Shown here one piece after another: positions 33,799 to 42,209 of a stretch of 64,000 nt of DNA. Source of the stretch: Pseudomonas sp. sp1636 (lineage in GTDB: Bacteria > Pseudomonadota > Gammaproteobacteria > Pseudomonadales > Pseudomonadaceae); the NCBI RefSeq assembly GCF_030376615.1, contig NZ_JARRAB010000009.1:1-64000 (forward strand), written 5' to 3'. The notes under the pieces were generated by a model. That model made no database searches. It was not told the DNA's origin and saw only the letters and a list, made by a program, of their open reading frames with translations. Numbering within the stretch: position 1 is the first letter of the stretch; every line of letters starts with the position of its first letter. The translations under genes were made by a program, and so were the position numbers.

Positions 33799-34832
33799 CC
33801 ATTGATCCTGGCCCCATTGATCCGGGTGTGCTGTTGGTAGGCCTTGGGCGACTGGCCGAACCAGCCCTTGAACGCCTTGTAGAAGGCACTCGGCTCGGCG
33901 AAGCCCAGCTCGCGGCTGAGTGCCTCAATCCGGCAACCCGGCTGCTGCAGACGTTGCAGCGCATGCTGGCGCCGCACCTGGGCCAGTAGTTCGGAGAAGC
34001 AGCAGTCCTCCTCGCGCAGGTGGCGATGCAGGGTTTGCCTGCTGATACCCAGGCGCAGCGCCACGCTCTGCGCCGACAGATCGCCACCGAGCAGGCTCTG
34101 CTCGATCAGCTGCAACACCTGCAGACGGGTGCTGTGCTGCGCCGGCAACTGGGCCTGCATGGCACTCACGCGTTGCTGCATCAGCCCCTTGAGGTAGGCG
34201 TTGGCACCCGGTATCGGTAGCAGCAGATCAGTCTCCAGAAGATCCAGGTAATCGAACGCCTCGCCGAAGCGTGGTTGCACCCCGAACACCTGTCGATAGA
34301 TCGCCGGCACCGCCAGTGCCGCGTGGCGAAAGCCCACGGCCTGCGGCATCAGCCGCACGTTGGTGAGCTGACGCGCCCAGCACAGCGCCGAACTGACGCT
34401 GTGCTCGCAGGCTACGGCGTGGCCGAGCAGCGGCGCGTTGAACAGGAAATGGATACGCACCCGCCCGCCCAATGGCTCGACGCGCAGGTTCTCGCACTCG
34501 CTCATTACCGGGATATAGCGGCAAAACAGTTCTATCGACTCGCCCAGCGTGGCGCTCTGCGCGGCCAGTTGGGCGACTGGCCCGCGGGTGTGCAAATGGC
34601 GCTGTTGGCCGACCAGTAGGCCGATCTCAGGGCGCGCGCCACGGCTGGCCGCACGCTGCCAGAGGTGCAATGCCCAGTGCACCGGCACGCGCATGTCCAC
34701 GTTCTTCAACTGTTCCGGTTCGACGCCCAGTTCTTGCAGATCGTCCGGGCCGATCAGGGCGAACCCCTGCAGCGACAGGTACAGATCCAGCAACTGCGAG
34801 GCAGTCGCGCTAGGCGTGTATACCAGCGGCAT
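33777..34832 (-). CDS. AraC-family regulator (OruR/ArgR-like, Arabinose_bd type)
   Basis: 351 residues. The N-terminal Arabinose_bd domain (about 15-200) is followed by a C-terminal AraC helix-turn-helix pair (LSAQSVALRLGISRQTLHRH, EALSRELGFAEPSAFYKAFK, FGQSPKAYQQH). ATG at 34832 preceded by AAGAGGATTGCCC. The last about 14 residues (INGARINGVSVIDS) are encoded by the transposase-derived repeat and extend beyond the normal family end. Divergent from the acyl-CoA synthetase gene with a 160-base intergenic region, which it probably regulates. Confidence 0.88.
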   Translation of the reverse strand: MPLVYTPSATASQLLDLYLSLQGFALIGPDDLQELGVEPEQLKNVDMRVPVHWALHLWQRAASRGARPEIGLLVGQQRHLHTRGPVAQLAAQSATLGESIELFCRYIPVMSECENLRVEPLGGRVRIHFLFNAPLLGHAVACEHSVSSALCWARQLTNVRLMPQAVGFRHAALAVPAIYRQVFGVQPRFGEAFDYLDLLETDLLLPIPGANAYLKGLMQQRVSAMQAQLPAQHSTRLQVLQLIEQSLLGGDLSAQSVALRLGISRQTLHRHLREEDCCFSELLAQVRRQHALQRLQQPGCRIEALSRELGFAEPSAFYKAFKGWFGQSPKAYQQHTRINGARINGVSVIDS

Positions 34833-34992
34833 GGGCAATCCTCTTTTCAGTCAAGGGGCGTTCGATTGTGCGCCGAACCTGAGACAAATTGCCATTGCGA
34901 TGCGACCCCAGGCTATTAACAGCACCGCGTCGACTGACTAGATTGACCGGCAAACAACACCGAGTACTTCGTACCGCCTGGAGTCTTGCGCC

Positions 34993-36819
34993 ATGAGTCA
35001 TGCCGACCTGATCACCTTGCCCCGCCTGCTGTCCCGCCTGCCACGCCTGCTCGTCGACCTGCCGGGCATCGTCAAGGGGCTGTATATCGGCAACCGCAGC
35101 CGTGGCGACTATCCCGCCAACCTGGCCAGTTGCATTGAGGCGGCGGCGCGCGACAACCCGAACGGCGTGGCGCTGATTCAGGACGACGAACAACTCAGCT
35201 ACGCCGAGTTCGACAGCTGGGCCAACCAGTTGGCGCACTATCTGCGTGCCCAGGGTCTGCGCCAGGGCGACAGCGTGGCGCTGATGTTCGAGAACCGCTT
35301 CGAGTTGCTCGCCGGGGTTGTCGCCTGTGCCAAGCTCGGTGCGGTCAGCGCGCTGATCAACAGCAGCCAGCGTGGCCGCATACTTGCCCACAGCATCGCC
35401 CTGGCGGCGCCACGCATGGTGCTGGTCGGCGAGGAACTGTTCTGCGCCTTCAGCGAAGTCGCAGGCGAGGTGGCGCTGCCCGCCGACGCCTGCCACTACT
35501 TTGCCGACCGCCCGACTTGGCGCGATCCCGGCGAGGTGCCGGCCGGCTGGCAGAATCCGGCCGCTGCGCTGCACGACTATCCCGCCGACGCGCCGCTGCT
35601 GGAACGCGCGGTGCGCGCCGACGACCCCTGCTTCTACATCTACACCTCGGGCACCACCGGGCTGCCGAAGGCCGTGGTGTTCAACCACGGGCGCTTTATG
35701 AAGGGCTACGGTGCCTTTGGCTTCGCTGCCGTGCGCCTGGGCCGCGAGGATCGCATGTATGTCAGCCTGCCCTTCTACCACGCCACCGCCATGGTGGTGT
35801 GCTGGGGTTCGGTGTTGGCCGGCCAGGGGGCGCTGATCATGGTGCGCAAGTTCAGCGCCAGCCGTTTCTGGGACGAGGTGCAGCGCCACCGGGCGACCGC
35901 CTTCGGCTACGTTGGCGAGCTGTGCCGCTACCTGCTCGACCAGCCCGTACGCTCCGACGATGTCGACAACCCGATCCGCGTGATGGTCGGCAATGGCCTG
36001 CGCCCGAGCATCTGGCAGACGTTCAAACAGCGCTTCGCGGTCGAGCGGGTGGTCGAGCTGTATGCCTCCAGCGAGGGCAACATCGGCTTCACCAACCTGC
36101 TCAATCTGGACAACACCGTGGGCTTCTCGCCCTATCCCTACGCCATCGTCCGCTACGACCAGGAGCGTGAGGCGCCGCTGCGTGAGAACGGCCACCTGCA
36201 GCGCGTGGCCAAGGGCGAGGCTGGTCTTCTGCTGGGCAAGATCACCGACAAGTCGCCGTTTCACGGTTACACCAATGCTCGCGACACCGAGCGCTGCATC
36301 CTGCGCGACGTGTTCGAATCGGGCGACGCCTGGTTCAACACCGGCGACCTGATGCGCAACATGGGCTTTCGCCATGCGCAGTTCGTCGACCGCCTGGGCG
36401 ATACCTTTCGCTGGAAGGGCGAGAACGTCTCCACCACCCAGGTCGAGGCGGTGCTCGACGGCGTCGCGCAGGTCAGCGAAACCGTGGTCTACGGCGTCGA
36501 GGTGGCCAACACCAATGGCCGCGCCGGCATGGCCTGCATCCGCCTGGATTGCCCGCCGCAGGACTTCGACTTCCACGCTCTACTCACGCATCTGCGCCAG
36601 CAACTGCCGGCCTACGCAGTGCCGCTGTTCTTGCGTCTGAGCGCGCAAATGGAAACCACAGGCACCTTCAAGCACAAGAAGGCGCCGTTGAAGGAGCAGG
36701 CCTATGACCTCGAACGCTGCAGCGACCCGCTGTATGCCTGGCTGCCCGGTGGTGACCGCTATGTGCCGCTGACCCGCGAGCTGCAGGCGGCCATCGCCGC
36801 CGGTGGCTACCGTTACTAA
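34993..36819 (+). CDS. Very-long/long-chain acyl-CoA synthetase, FATP type
   Basis: 608-residue AMP-forming ligase of the FATP/FadD6-like branch, distinct from FadD1/2. P-loop YTSGTTGLPKAVVFNHGR near residues 217-234, ELYASSEGNIGFTN as the A5 region near 355, TGDLMRNMGFRHAQFVDRLGD near 450-470, and WKGENVSTTQVEAVL as the FATP signature. It activates long or very long fatty acids, possibly coupled to uptake. An N-terminal amphipathic LPRLLSRLPRLLVDLPGIV could associate with membrane. ATG with CTGGAGTC upstream. Likely controlled by the divergent AraC regulator. Confidence 0.9.
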   Translation: MSHADLITLPRLLSRLPRLLVDLPGIVKGLYIGNRSRGDYPANLASCIEAAARDNPNGVALIQDDEQLSYAEFDSWANQLAHYLRAQGLRQGDSVALMFENRFELLAGVVACAKLGAVSALINSSQRGRILAHSIALAAPRMVLVGEELFCAFSEVAGEVALPADACHYFADRPTWRDPGEVPAGWQNPAAALHDYPADAPLLERAVRADDPCFYIYTSGTTGLPKAVVFNHGRFMKGYGAFGFAAVRLGREDRMYVSLPFYHATAMVVCWGSVLAGQGALIMVRKFSASRFWDEVQRHRATAFGYVGELCRYLLDQPVRSDDVDNPIRVMVGNGLRPSIWQTFKQRFAVERVVELYASSEGNIGFTNLLNLDNTVGFSPYPYAIVRYDQEREAPLRENGHLQRVAKGEAGLLLGKITDKSPFHGYTNARDTERCILRDVFESGDAWFNTGDLMRNMGFRHAQFVDRLGDTFRWKGENVSTTQVEAVLDGVAQVSETVVYGVEVANTNGRAGMACIRLDCPPQDFDFHALLTHLRQQLPAYAVPLFLRLSAQMETTGTFKHKKAPLKEQAYDLERCSDPLYAWLPGGDRYVPLTRELQAAIAAGGYRY

Positions 36820-36831
36820 GGCCTAAGTGGG

Positions 36832-36915
36832 GAAAAGGGGAGTGATTTATTGTTCATATTTTCACGGCCTGAGCGCCCGCTTTTGGCCGGTTTCTGCCGG
36901 TTGTCGCAGGCAACT
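36832..36915. repeat. Dispersed repeat, copy A
   Basis: About 60 bases containing GTGATTTATT, CATATTTTCACGGCCTGA, CGCCCGCTT and TGGCCGGTT recur at 40354-40412 with few changes. GTGATTTATT resembles the GATTTAT ends seen at 38336-38349 and, reversed, at 26475. The region 36820-37011 holds nothing else. Confidence 0.65.
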
Positions 36916-37011
36916 ATGGGTCGATTGCTGCCGGTCGTGACGGGCCGGAGTCGACCCCTTTCAGACTCTCGAAGCCGGTGCCAAAATTCTAGGTGAGCTA
37001 GGCTAACAAGG

Positions 37012-37731
37012 TCAGCTCGCTATAGGCCGGAAGGTTTGTTCGATTTCCCAAGCGACAAGGCTCTGTATCCGCAACATATTACAGTCCCGAATTCCATGCT
37101 CCTCCAGCATTGTCACAGTACGGAACAGATAGTGGGCCGATGACCCCCAGTGCCCTGCTGCGCGAGCCAATATATGTGCCACTTTTTCCAGGGGCAACTT
37201 TCCTGCATAGGCCATTCCGTCACGTGCAGCGACAAAGGCTAATGCACGTATTACCCCAGCCTCGGTTTTAACCGAAAGCCAGCGAGGAACATTAGTCGGT
37301 GGATTTGCATCAATTTCCCGACGCATTAACAGTCCCAGTTGCTTGAAATGGTCGTGCGCTGGAAGCCGGTATACCAAGCCATTGCAGCTTCCGCCCCGGT
37401 CAAGAGCCAGCATCAGGGCTGGTAGCTCGCGCGTGCCGCGCCAGCGAGTAAGTTTGAGGCAGAATGATCTATGCCAGCCGTAGGCGGTGGCGCTGCGGCT
37501 CTCCAAAAAATCGAACTCCGGATTCCATATCAGTGAGCCATAGGCAAAGACCCAAAGCTCTTCCGGGTTGTATTCAAACAATAGTGTCTCAACCAGCGCA
37601 TCAAGCTCTGCATCGGTGTGTTCGGTCGTCCCTGGTTCTGGCCCAGGATCGGGCTCAAAACGCTCAACACGAGCGACGTGTTCCGCAGTGAGATTTAGCC
37701 CTGTAGCTTTTGTGGGCCTTATGTCGTCCAT
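37012..37731 (-). CDS. ChaC-like glutathione gamma-glutamylcyclotransferase
   Basis: 239 residues. The substrate-binding loop is VFAYGSLIWNPEFDF near residues 61-75, GWHRSFCLKLTRWRGT follows, then CNGLVYRLP and LLMRREIDAN, in which the Glu is the probable catalytic base. ChaC enzymes split glutathione into 5-oxoproline and Cys-Gly in the cytoplasm. ATG at 37731 lies in AGCGATT without a strong ribosome-binding site. Base composition is lower in GC than flanking chromosomal genes, as in the next gene. No operon partner is evident. Confidence 0.85.
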   Translation of the reverse strand: MDDIRPTKATGLNLTAEHVARVERFEPDPGPEPGTTEHTDAELDALVETLLFEYNPEELWVFAYGSLIWNPEFDFLESRSATAYGWHRSFCLKLTRWRGTRELPALMLALDRGGSCNGLVYRLPAHDHFKQLGLLMRREIDANPPTNVPRWLSVKTEAGVIRALAFVAARDGMAYAGKLPLEKVAHILARAAGHWGSSAHYLFRTVTMLEEHGIRDCNMLRIQSLVAWEIEQTFRPIAS

Positions 37732-37779
37732 AATCGCTCGCTTAATATGGATGGTGCGGCATGGATGCTTATCGATCTG

Positions 37780-38151
37780 CTATTTATGGTAGTAATACAG
37801 CTTATTAACAACCATCCAGCGCTGGTTGATTTTGAGTAGTGATAGGTAATCGGTAAATCTCATTCCGATATAGTCATCGATTACTTTTACGGCTGCTGCA
37901 TCACCTGTGATATTTACGTCGTGTATCTCAAAAAAGGGTTTTACATCTTTTGCCGCTGGGCCTTCAGCAATGATGGCGCTTATAAAATCATCGAGGGATA
38001 ACCACTCAAGCTCTCCATGGTAATGGCCGATGATGCGACAAGATGGGTGGAAGGCCGTCCGCAGTAGCGCTTCGTTTGCGAATACCATGCCTTCTACATA
38101 GTTTCGAACCACAAGGTTGATGGCTTCTTTATCTGTCATGTGAATAGTCAT
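37780..38151 (-). CDS. NTF2-like (lumazine-binding type) small protein
   Basis: 123 residues from ATG 38151 (MTIHMTDKEAIN), chosen because AGAGGTGA lies at a better distance than from the ATG three codons earlier. A SnoaL/NTF2 cone fold is suggested by VVRNYVEGMVFANEALLRTA, FHPSCRIIGHYHG and VKVIDDYIGMRFTDYLSLLK. Such proteins are often small isomerases, hydrolases or ligand binders; the reaction is not deducible. Gene is A/T-richer than its surroundings. Confidence 0.75.
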   Translation of the reverse strand: MTIHMTDKEAINLVVRNYVEGMVFANEALLRTAFHPSCRIIGHYHGELEWLSLDDFISAIIAEGPAAKDVKPFFEIHDVNITGDAAAVKVIDDYIGMRFTDYLSLLKINQRWMVVNKLYYYHK

Positions 38152-38599
38152 TTTATTCACCTCTGATTTTTCGGTGTTCGTGCCAAGTATCGCGCTACCG
38201 TTGTTGGTGGATCGACAACCCCAATACGGGCCGATAAGTCAGAAAGCTTAGCACTGCGTACTGAAACTGCTTGATTCGATAAAGTCAGTTTTGCGCATCA
38301 GCATCCGCTCGGTACGGGCGACGGAAAAAGGGGACAGATTTATATTCCCTAAGAGGTAGCTTTGGGTCGGTTACGGTCAGCCGTAACGGGCCGTGGCCAT
38401 TCCGTGGCATGCTGCAACGCCTTTCCCACCCATGGCAGCCCAGGCTGCCTGAAAGCGAGCCGGGTTGGTTCAGCCCGTAGCCGGCCAGTTCCTGGGCCGA
38501 GAGCACGCGCATATTGTGCGGTGCGCTGCGCTGCCTCTCGTCGGCCGGGCGGCTGAGCGCGGGGCCGTGCCTGTTTGGGTGAGGCCACAGGTTCACTGC
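38152..38599. other. Gap with transposon-end remnant and duplicated gene fragment
   Basis: 448 bases. GGGGACAGATTTATATTCCC (38334-38353) looks like the end of a RAYT-type element; from 38362 to about 38560 the DNA is a copy of 40424-40616. No intact gene. Confidence 0.55.
38362..38560 (-). pseudogene. Duplicated 3' fragment of the periplasmic COG3904-like gene
   Basis: About 200 bases match the 3' end and downstream region of the gene at 40527-41099 at roughly 90 percent by eye, including the codons for NMRVLSAQELAGYGLN. The stop codon TAA is changed to CAA here and the upstream coding part is absent, so it is a dead partial copy lying 2 kb from its source. Confidence 0.75.
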
Positions 38600-39226
38600 T
38601 CAGCGCTCGCGGACGGCGCGTTGATTGGACAGGTAGATGTTGTCCGCCTGTGGCACCTCAGCGCTTTCCAGGGCGGCCAGCCATTCATCGGTGCCGAGCA
38701 CGGCGGCGAAGCCGGTGTGCATGACGATGCTGAACACCCGGTGGATTTCCTCGGCAGTGGCCGCGCCCAGGCTGTTGCGGTAGGGCGGCGAACCCGTGGC
38801 GTCGTGCAGCAGCTCGACCTGCCAGCCTTCGTGGCGGGCCTGGCGCACTGTCGAGTCGTCGCAGTGTTGGGTCATGTAGCCGACCACGCTGAGGGTGTCG
38901 ATCTCGCGTTCGCGCAGCCATTGGCCGAGGTCGGTGCCGACGAAGGCGCTGGGCATGCTCTTCTGGATCAGATGGTCGCACGGTCGCTCGGCTACCAACG
39001 GATGCAGCTCGGCTGTCTGGCTGCCACGGGCGAACAGCGGCGAACCTTCCGCGGTCAGGTGCTGGACTACCACCACAGGAATGTCGGCGGCGTGGGCCGC
39101 GTCCATGGCCTTGGCAATGTTGGCCAGGGACAGCTCGATGTTCGGGTATTCGATGCGCAGGTTGCCGCTGACGTATTCGTTCTGCACGTCGATGACGATC
39201 AGGGCGCGTTTGGGCTGTTGATTCAT
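38600..39226 (-). CDS. Isochorismatase-family cysteine hydrolase
   Basis: 208 residues. Asp in LIVIDVQNEYVSGN (about residue 13), Lys in LIQKSMPSAF (about 89) and Cys in SVVGYMTQHCDDSTVR (about 122) form the family triad. Divergent from a GlxA-type regulator with a 122-base intergenic region, a recurrent regulator-hydrolase pairing. The ATG at 39226 follows CGGAGCATCGCC. It differs substantially from the isochorismatase-family protein at 21387 and is unlikely to share its substrate. Confidence 0.88.
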   Translation of the reverse strand: MNQQPKRALIVIDVQNEYVSGNLRIEYPNIELSLANIAKAMDAAHAADIPVVVVQHLTAEGSPLFARGSQTAELHPLVAERPCDHLIQKSMPSAFVGTDLGQWLREREIDTLSVVGYMTQHCDDSTVRQARHEGWQVELLHDATGSPPYRNSLGAATAEEIHRVFSIVMHTGFAAVLGTDEWLAALESAEVPQADNIYLSNQRAVRER

Positions 39227-39348
39227 GGCGATGCTCCGGGTGGGTAGGTGTTGCAGCCGATTGTTCTCTTGTAAGGGGGCATGCGGTGAGTGGCCCGAAA
39301 GTCAAACTACGCTAAGATCGGGCCAAGCCTTTGCCCGGGAGCCAAGTC

Positions 39349-40311
39349 ATGCCGCCCCATCGCGTCGCCGTGCTCGCGTTCGACCGCATCAGCCCGTTTC
39401 ACCTGTCCGTGCCTTGCCTGGTGTTCGGCGAGTCCTTGCCGGGTGAGTGCAACTACCAGTTGGTGGTGTGTGCGGCCGAGCCAGGCCGGCTGACCAGCAC
39501 AGCCGGCTTCGAGCTGCACGTCGAGCAGGGTTTGGAGGCACTGCTCGATGCGCAGACGATCATCGTGCCGAGCTGGCACAACCCGGATCAGCGCCCGTCG
39601 CAGGCGCTACTCGATGCGCTGGTCGCCGCCCATGAGCGCGGCGCTCATCTGGTGGGGCTGTGCCTGGGGGCATTCGTGCTGGCCGAAGCCGGCCTGCTCG
39701 ATGGGCGCCTGGCAACCACCCATTGGGCCTGGGCGAGGGTGTTCGCCGAGCGCTTCCCGGCCGTACGCCTGGATGCCGATGTGCTCTATGTCGACGATGG
39801 CAACCTGTTGACCTCGGCCGGTACCGCCGCCGGCATCGATTGCTGTTTGCACCTGCTGCGCCAGCACTGCGGTGCCAAGGTGGCGAACAAGGTGGCGCGG
39901 CGCTTGGTGGTACCGCCCCATCGACAGGGCGGCCAGGCCCAGTTCATCGAACAACCGTTGCCGGCGACGGCGCGCGATGACCGCCTCAGCGATCTGCTCG
40001 ACTGGGTGCGGGCCAATCTGGATCAAGCGCATAGCCTGGACAGCCTGGCGGACAAGGTGCTGATGAGCCGGCGCAGCTTTACCCGGCACTTCCGTCAGCT
40101 CACCGGCACCACGGTGGGCGACTGGTTGCTGGCCGAGCGCCTGGCCCTGAGCCAACGCCTGCTGGAGAGTACCGATCAGCCCATCGACAGCATCGCCGAA
40201 TTGGCCGGTTTCGGTTCGCCCGTGTCCTTGCGCCATCACTTTGGCCGCAGCTTCGCGGTCTCCCCGAGCAGCTACCGACAGAGCTTCCGTGGGCTCAAGC
40301 GCCGAAATTGA
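39349..40311 (+). CDS. GlxA-family AraC-type regulator
   Basis: 320 residues. N-terminal DJ-1/PfpI-like domain with LVGLCLGAFVLAEAGLLDGR (Cys at the nucleophile elbow) and C-terminal AraC domain (LDSLADKVLMSRRSFTRHFR, IAELAGFGSPVSLRHHFGRS). ATG 39349 is chosen over the upstream TTG because GGGAG precedes it by 8 bases. It is divergent from the isochorismatase gene, its probable target. Confidence 0.9.
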   Translation: MPPHRVAVLAFDRISPFHLSVPCLVFGESLPGECNYQLVVCAAEPGRLTSTAGFELHVEQGLEALLDAQTIIVPSWHNPDQRPSQALLDALVAAHERGAHLVGLCLGAFVLAEAGLLDGRLATTHWAWARVFAERFPAVRLDADVLYVDDGNLLTSAGTAAGIDCCLHLLRQHCGAKVANKVARRLVVPPHRQGGQAQFIEQPLPATARDDRLSDLLDWVRANLDQAHSLDSLADKVLMSRRSFTRHFRQLTGTTVGDWLLAERLALSQRLLESTDQPIDSIAELAGFGSPVSLRHHFGRSFAVSPSSYRQSFRGLKRRN

Positions 40312-40353
40312 CTAATTGAACTGACCACACGGGCCACTGGGCTTAACCCTGTG

Positions 40354-40440
40354 GGGAGAAGGGAAGTGATTTATTTCTCATATTTTCACGGCCTGAACGC
40401 CCGCTTCTGGCCGGTTGCCGGTTTTGGGCCGGTTGCGGTC
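40354..40440. repeat. Dispersed repeat, copy B
   Basis: Matches 36832-36890 in GTGATTTATT...CATATTTTCACGGCCTGA...CGCCCGCTTCTGGCCGGTT, and continues into the region duplicated at 38362. Confidence 0.6.
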
Positions 40441-40526
40441 AGCCGTAACGGGCCGTTGCCATCCCGTGGCATGCCGCAAAGACTTTTCCAGCCATGGCAG
40501 CCCAGGCTGCCTGAAAGCGAGCCGGG

Positions 40527-41099
40527 TTAGTTCAGCCCGTAGCCGGCCAGTTCCTGGGCCGAGAGCACGCGCATATTGTGCGGGGCGATGCGCTGCATCT
40601 CGTCGGCCAGGCGGCTGGGGATGTTCATTTCGCGCAAGTAGGCGGTCGGGCTGTAGCGCTGGCCCTGGTGGGCGGCTTGCGCCTGGGCCGAGTCGCCGGC
40701 GGGGAAGGGCGGACGGTGCAGGCCGACATAGCCGCGTACGGTCTTCTTGTGGCCGGCGGCCAGCAGGTAGATGCAGCTGCCCTGGCAGACGCCGTCAGCG
40801 GGCACCAGGGCGTCGAAGCCGGTCTCGCGCAGCAGGCGGCCGATGCGCATGGCTTCCGGGGCGCTGCCGCCGATGTTGTCCAGCAGTACGATCTTGCGGG
40901 CGAATTTGCCCGGGTGAGCGCGCAGGCCCCTGAGCAGGGTTTCGTAGTCGCCGGGGGCGATGTCCTCGGAAATCCTGGCGGCCAGTAGCGGGCCGAGGCG
41001 CTGGTGTTGGGTCGCTTCGACTTCGACCCTGGCCTGGGTGGTGATCGAGCACAGCGCCGCGGCGCAGAGCAGGGCGGCCTGGATAAGGGGAGTGCGCAT
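40527..41099 (-). CDS. Periplasmic ClpP/crotonase-like protein (COG3904 type)
   Basis: 190 residues. Signal peptide about 1-23 (ending SITTQA). The core RISEDIAPGDYETLLRGLR, VLLDNIGGSAPEAMRIGRLL, GVCQGSCIYLLAAGHKKTV and YVGLHRP matches predicted periplasmic ClpP-like proteins, with GS at the position of the catalytic Ser and a Cys pair flanking it. Function unknown; hydrolase activity is only suggested by the fold. Monocistronic. Its 3' end was duplicated to 38362-38560. Confidence 0.7.
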   Translation of the reverse strand: MRTPLIQAALLCAAALCSITTQARVEVEATQHQRLGPLLAARISEDIAPGDYETLLRGLRAHPGKFARKIVLLDNIGGSAPEAMRIGRLLRETGFDALVPADGVCQGSCIYLLAAGHKKTVRGYVGLHRPPFPAGDSAQAQAAHQGQRYSPTAYLREMNIPSRLADEMQRIAPHNMRVLSAQELAGYGLN

Positions 41100-41174
41100 G
41101 GGACGGCTAGATCCTGGATAACGGCGGTGCGCAGAAGATACCCGCAGCCGCGGATCTGCGCACCTTGGATCGGC

Positions 41175-41879
41175 TCAGTCGCGTGCCGGGATGGTCAGGC
41201 CGCGGATCACCGCCGGGCGTGTGAGAAAGGCGTCCAGCACGCGGCTGACATTGGCGAAGCGCTCGATCTGCACCAGTTCGCCGGCCTGGTAGAAGCCGAT
41301 CAGGTTGCGCACCCAGGGGAAGGTGGCGATGTCGGCGATGCTGTAGGCCTCGCCCATGATCCAGTCGCGGCCGTCCAGGTGCCGGTCGAGCACGCCGAGC
41401 AGGCGCTTGGCTTCCTCGACGTAGCGCTGCAGCGGACGCTTGTCCTCATAGTCCTTGCCGGCGAACTTGTTGAAGAAACCGACCTGGCCGAACATCGGGC
41501 CGATGCCGCCCATCTGGAACATCAGCCACTGGATGCACTGGTAGCGGCCGGCGGCGTCCTGGGGGATCAACTGGCCGGTCTTCTCCGCCAGATAGAGCAG
41601 GATGGCGCCGGATTCGAACAGCGCCAGCGGCTGGCCGCCCGGGCCGTTGGGGTCGAGGATGGCGGGGATCTTGTTGTTCGGGTTGAGCGAGAGGAACTCG
41701 GGCGACAGCTGCTCGTTGTGCTCGAAGCTGACCAGGTGCGGTTCGTAGGCCAGGCCGGTTTCCTCCAGCATGATCGACACCTTGACCCCGTTGGGTGTGG
41801 GCAGCGAGTACAGCTGCAGGCGTTCGGGCTGGCTGGCGGGCCATTTGCGGGTGATGGGGTAGGCGGAAAGATCGGGCAT
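41175..41879 (-). CDS. Glutathione S-transferase, Nu-class (YfcG-like)
   Basis: 234 residues from ATG 41879 (AGGAAGCGCC upstream). Thioredoxin-like N domain with LYSLPTPNGVKVSIMLEETG, in which the T-P-N-G motif is that of the Nu-class YfcG/GstB disulfide-bond oxidoreductases, then NNKIPAI and ESGAILLYLAEKTG, and an all-helical C domain with SIADIATFPWVRNL. Expected to use glutathione to reduce disulfides or conjugate substrates in the cytoplasm. No operon partner. Confidence 0.9.
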   Translation of the reverse strand: MPDLSAYPITRKWPASQPERLQLYSLPTPNGVKVSIMLEETGLAYEPHLVSFEHNEQLSPEFLSLNPNNKIPAILDPNGPGGQPLALFESGAILLYLAEKTGQLIPQDAAGRYQCIQWLMFQMGGIGPMFGQVGFFNKFAGKDYEDKRPLQRYVEEAKRLLGVLDRHLDGRDWIMGEAYSIADIATFPWVRNLIGFYQAGELVQIERFANVSRVLDAFLTRPAVIRGLTIPARD

Positions 41880-42209
41880 GGCGCTTCCTATCATCATGGG
41901 GAGGGATCAGCCCGGATCCGGCACGCGGCCTGGTGCCGGTCGAGCGTTATGACGACGGCCTGCGGGCGCCGGCAGCCGCTGTGCCACTCGCGGTGGAGGG
42001 CGGGTCGCTGCGTCGGGCGCTGGCGCGGGGGCTATCGCGAAGGCGATGAAACCATTATCGGGCCCCACGCGGAAATCGATAGTTGAACTAGTGGCCATCG
42101 ACCCGGTTGATGGACGGCGAATCCTGCTTGCTTCCGCGCCGAGGCGCGCTTCGCCCCGCCGCTAATGGCGCCCCCCAATGGGCCTGGAGGGGGCGTAGGA
42201 GCGGCAATG

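Noticed and set aside
34810..36576. 588-codon minus-strand frame across the FATP-type ligase
   Set aside because: Shadow of a gene with full catalytic motifs on the plus strand.
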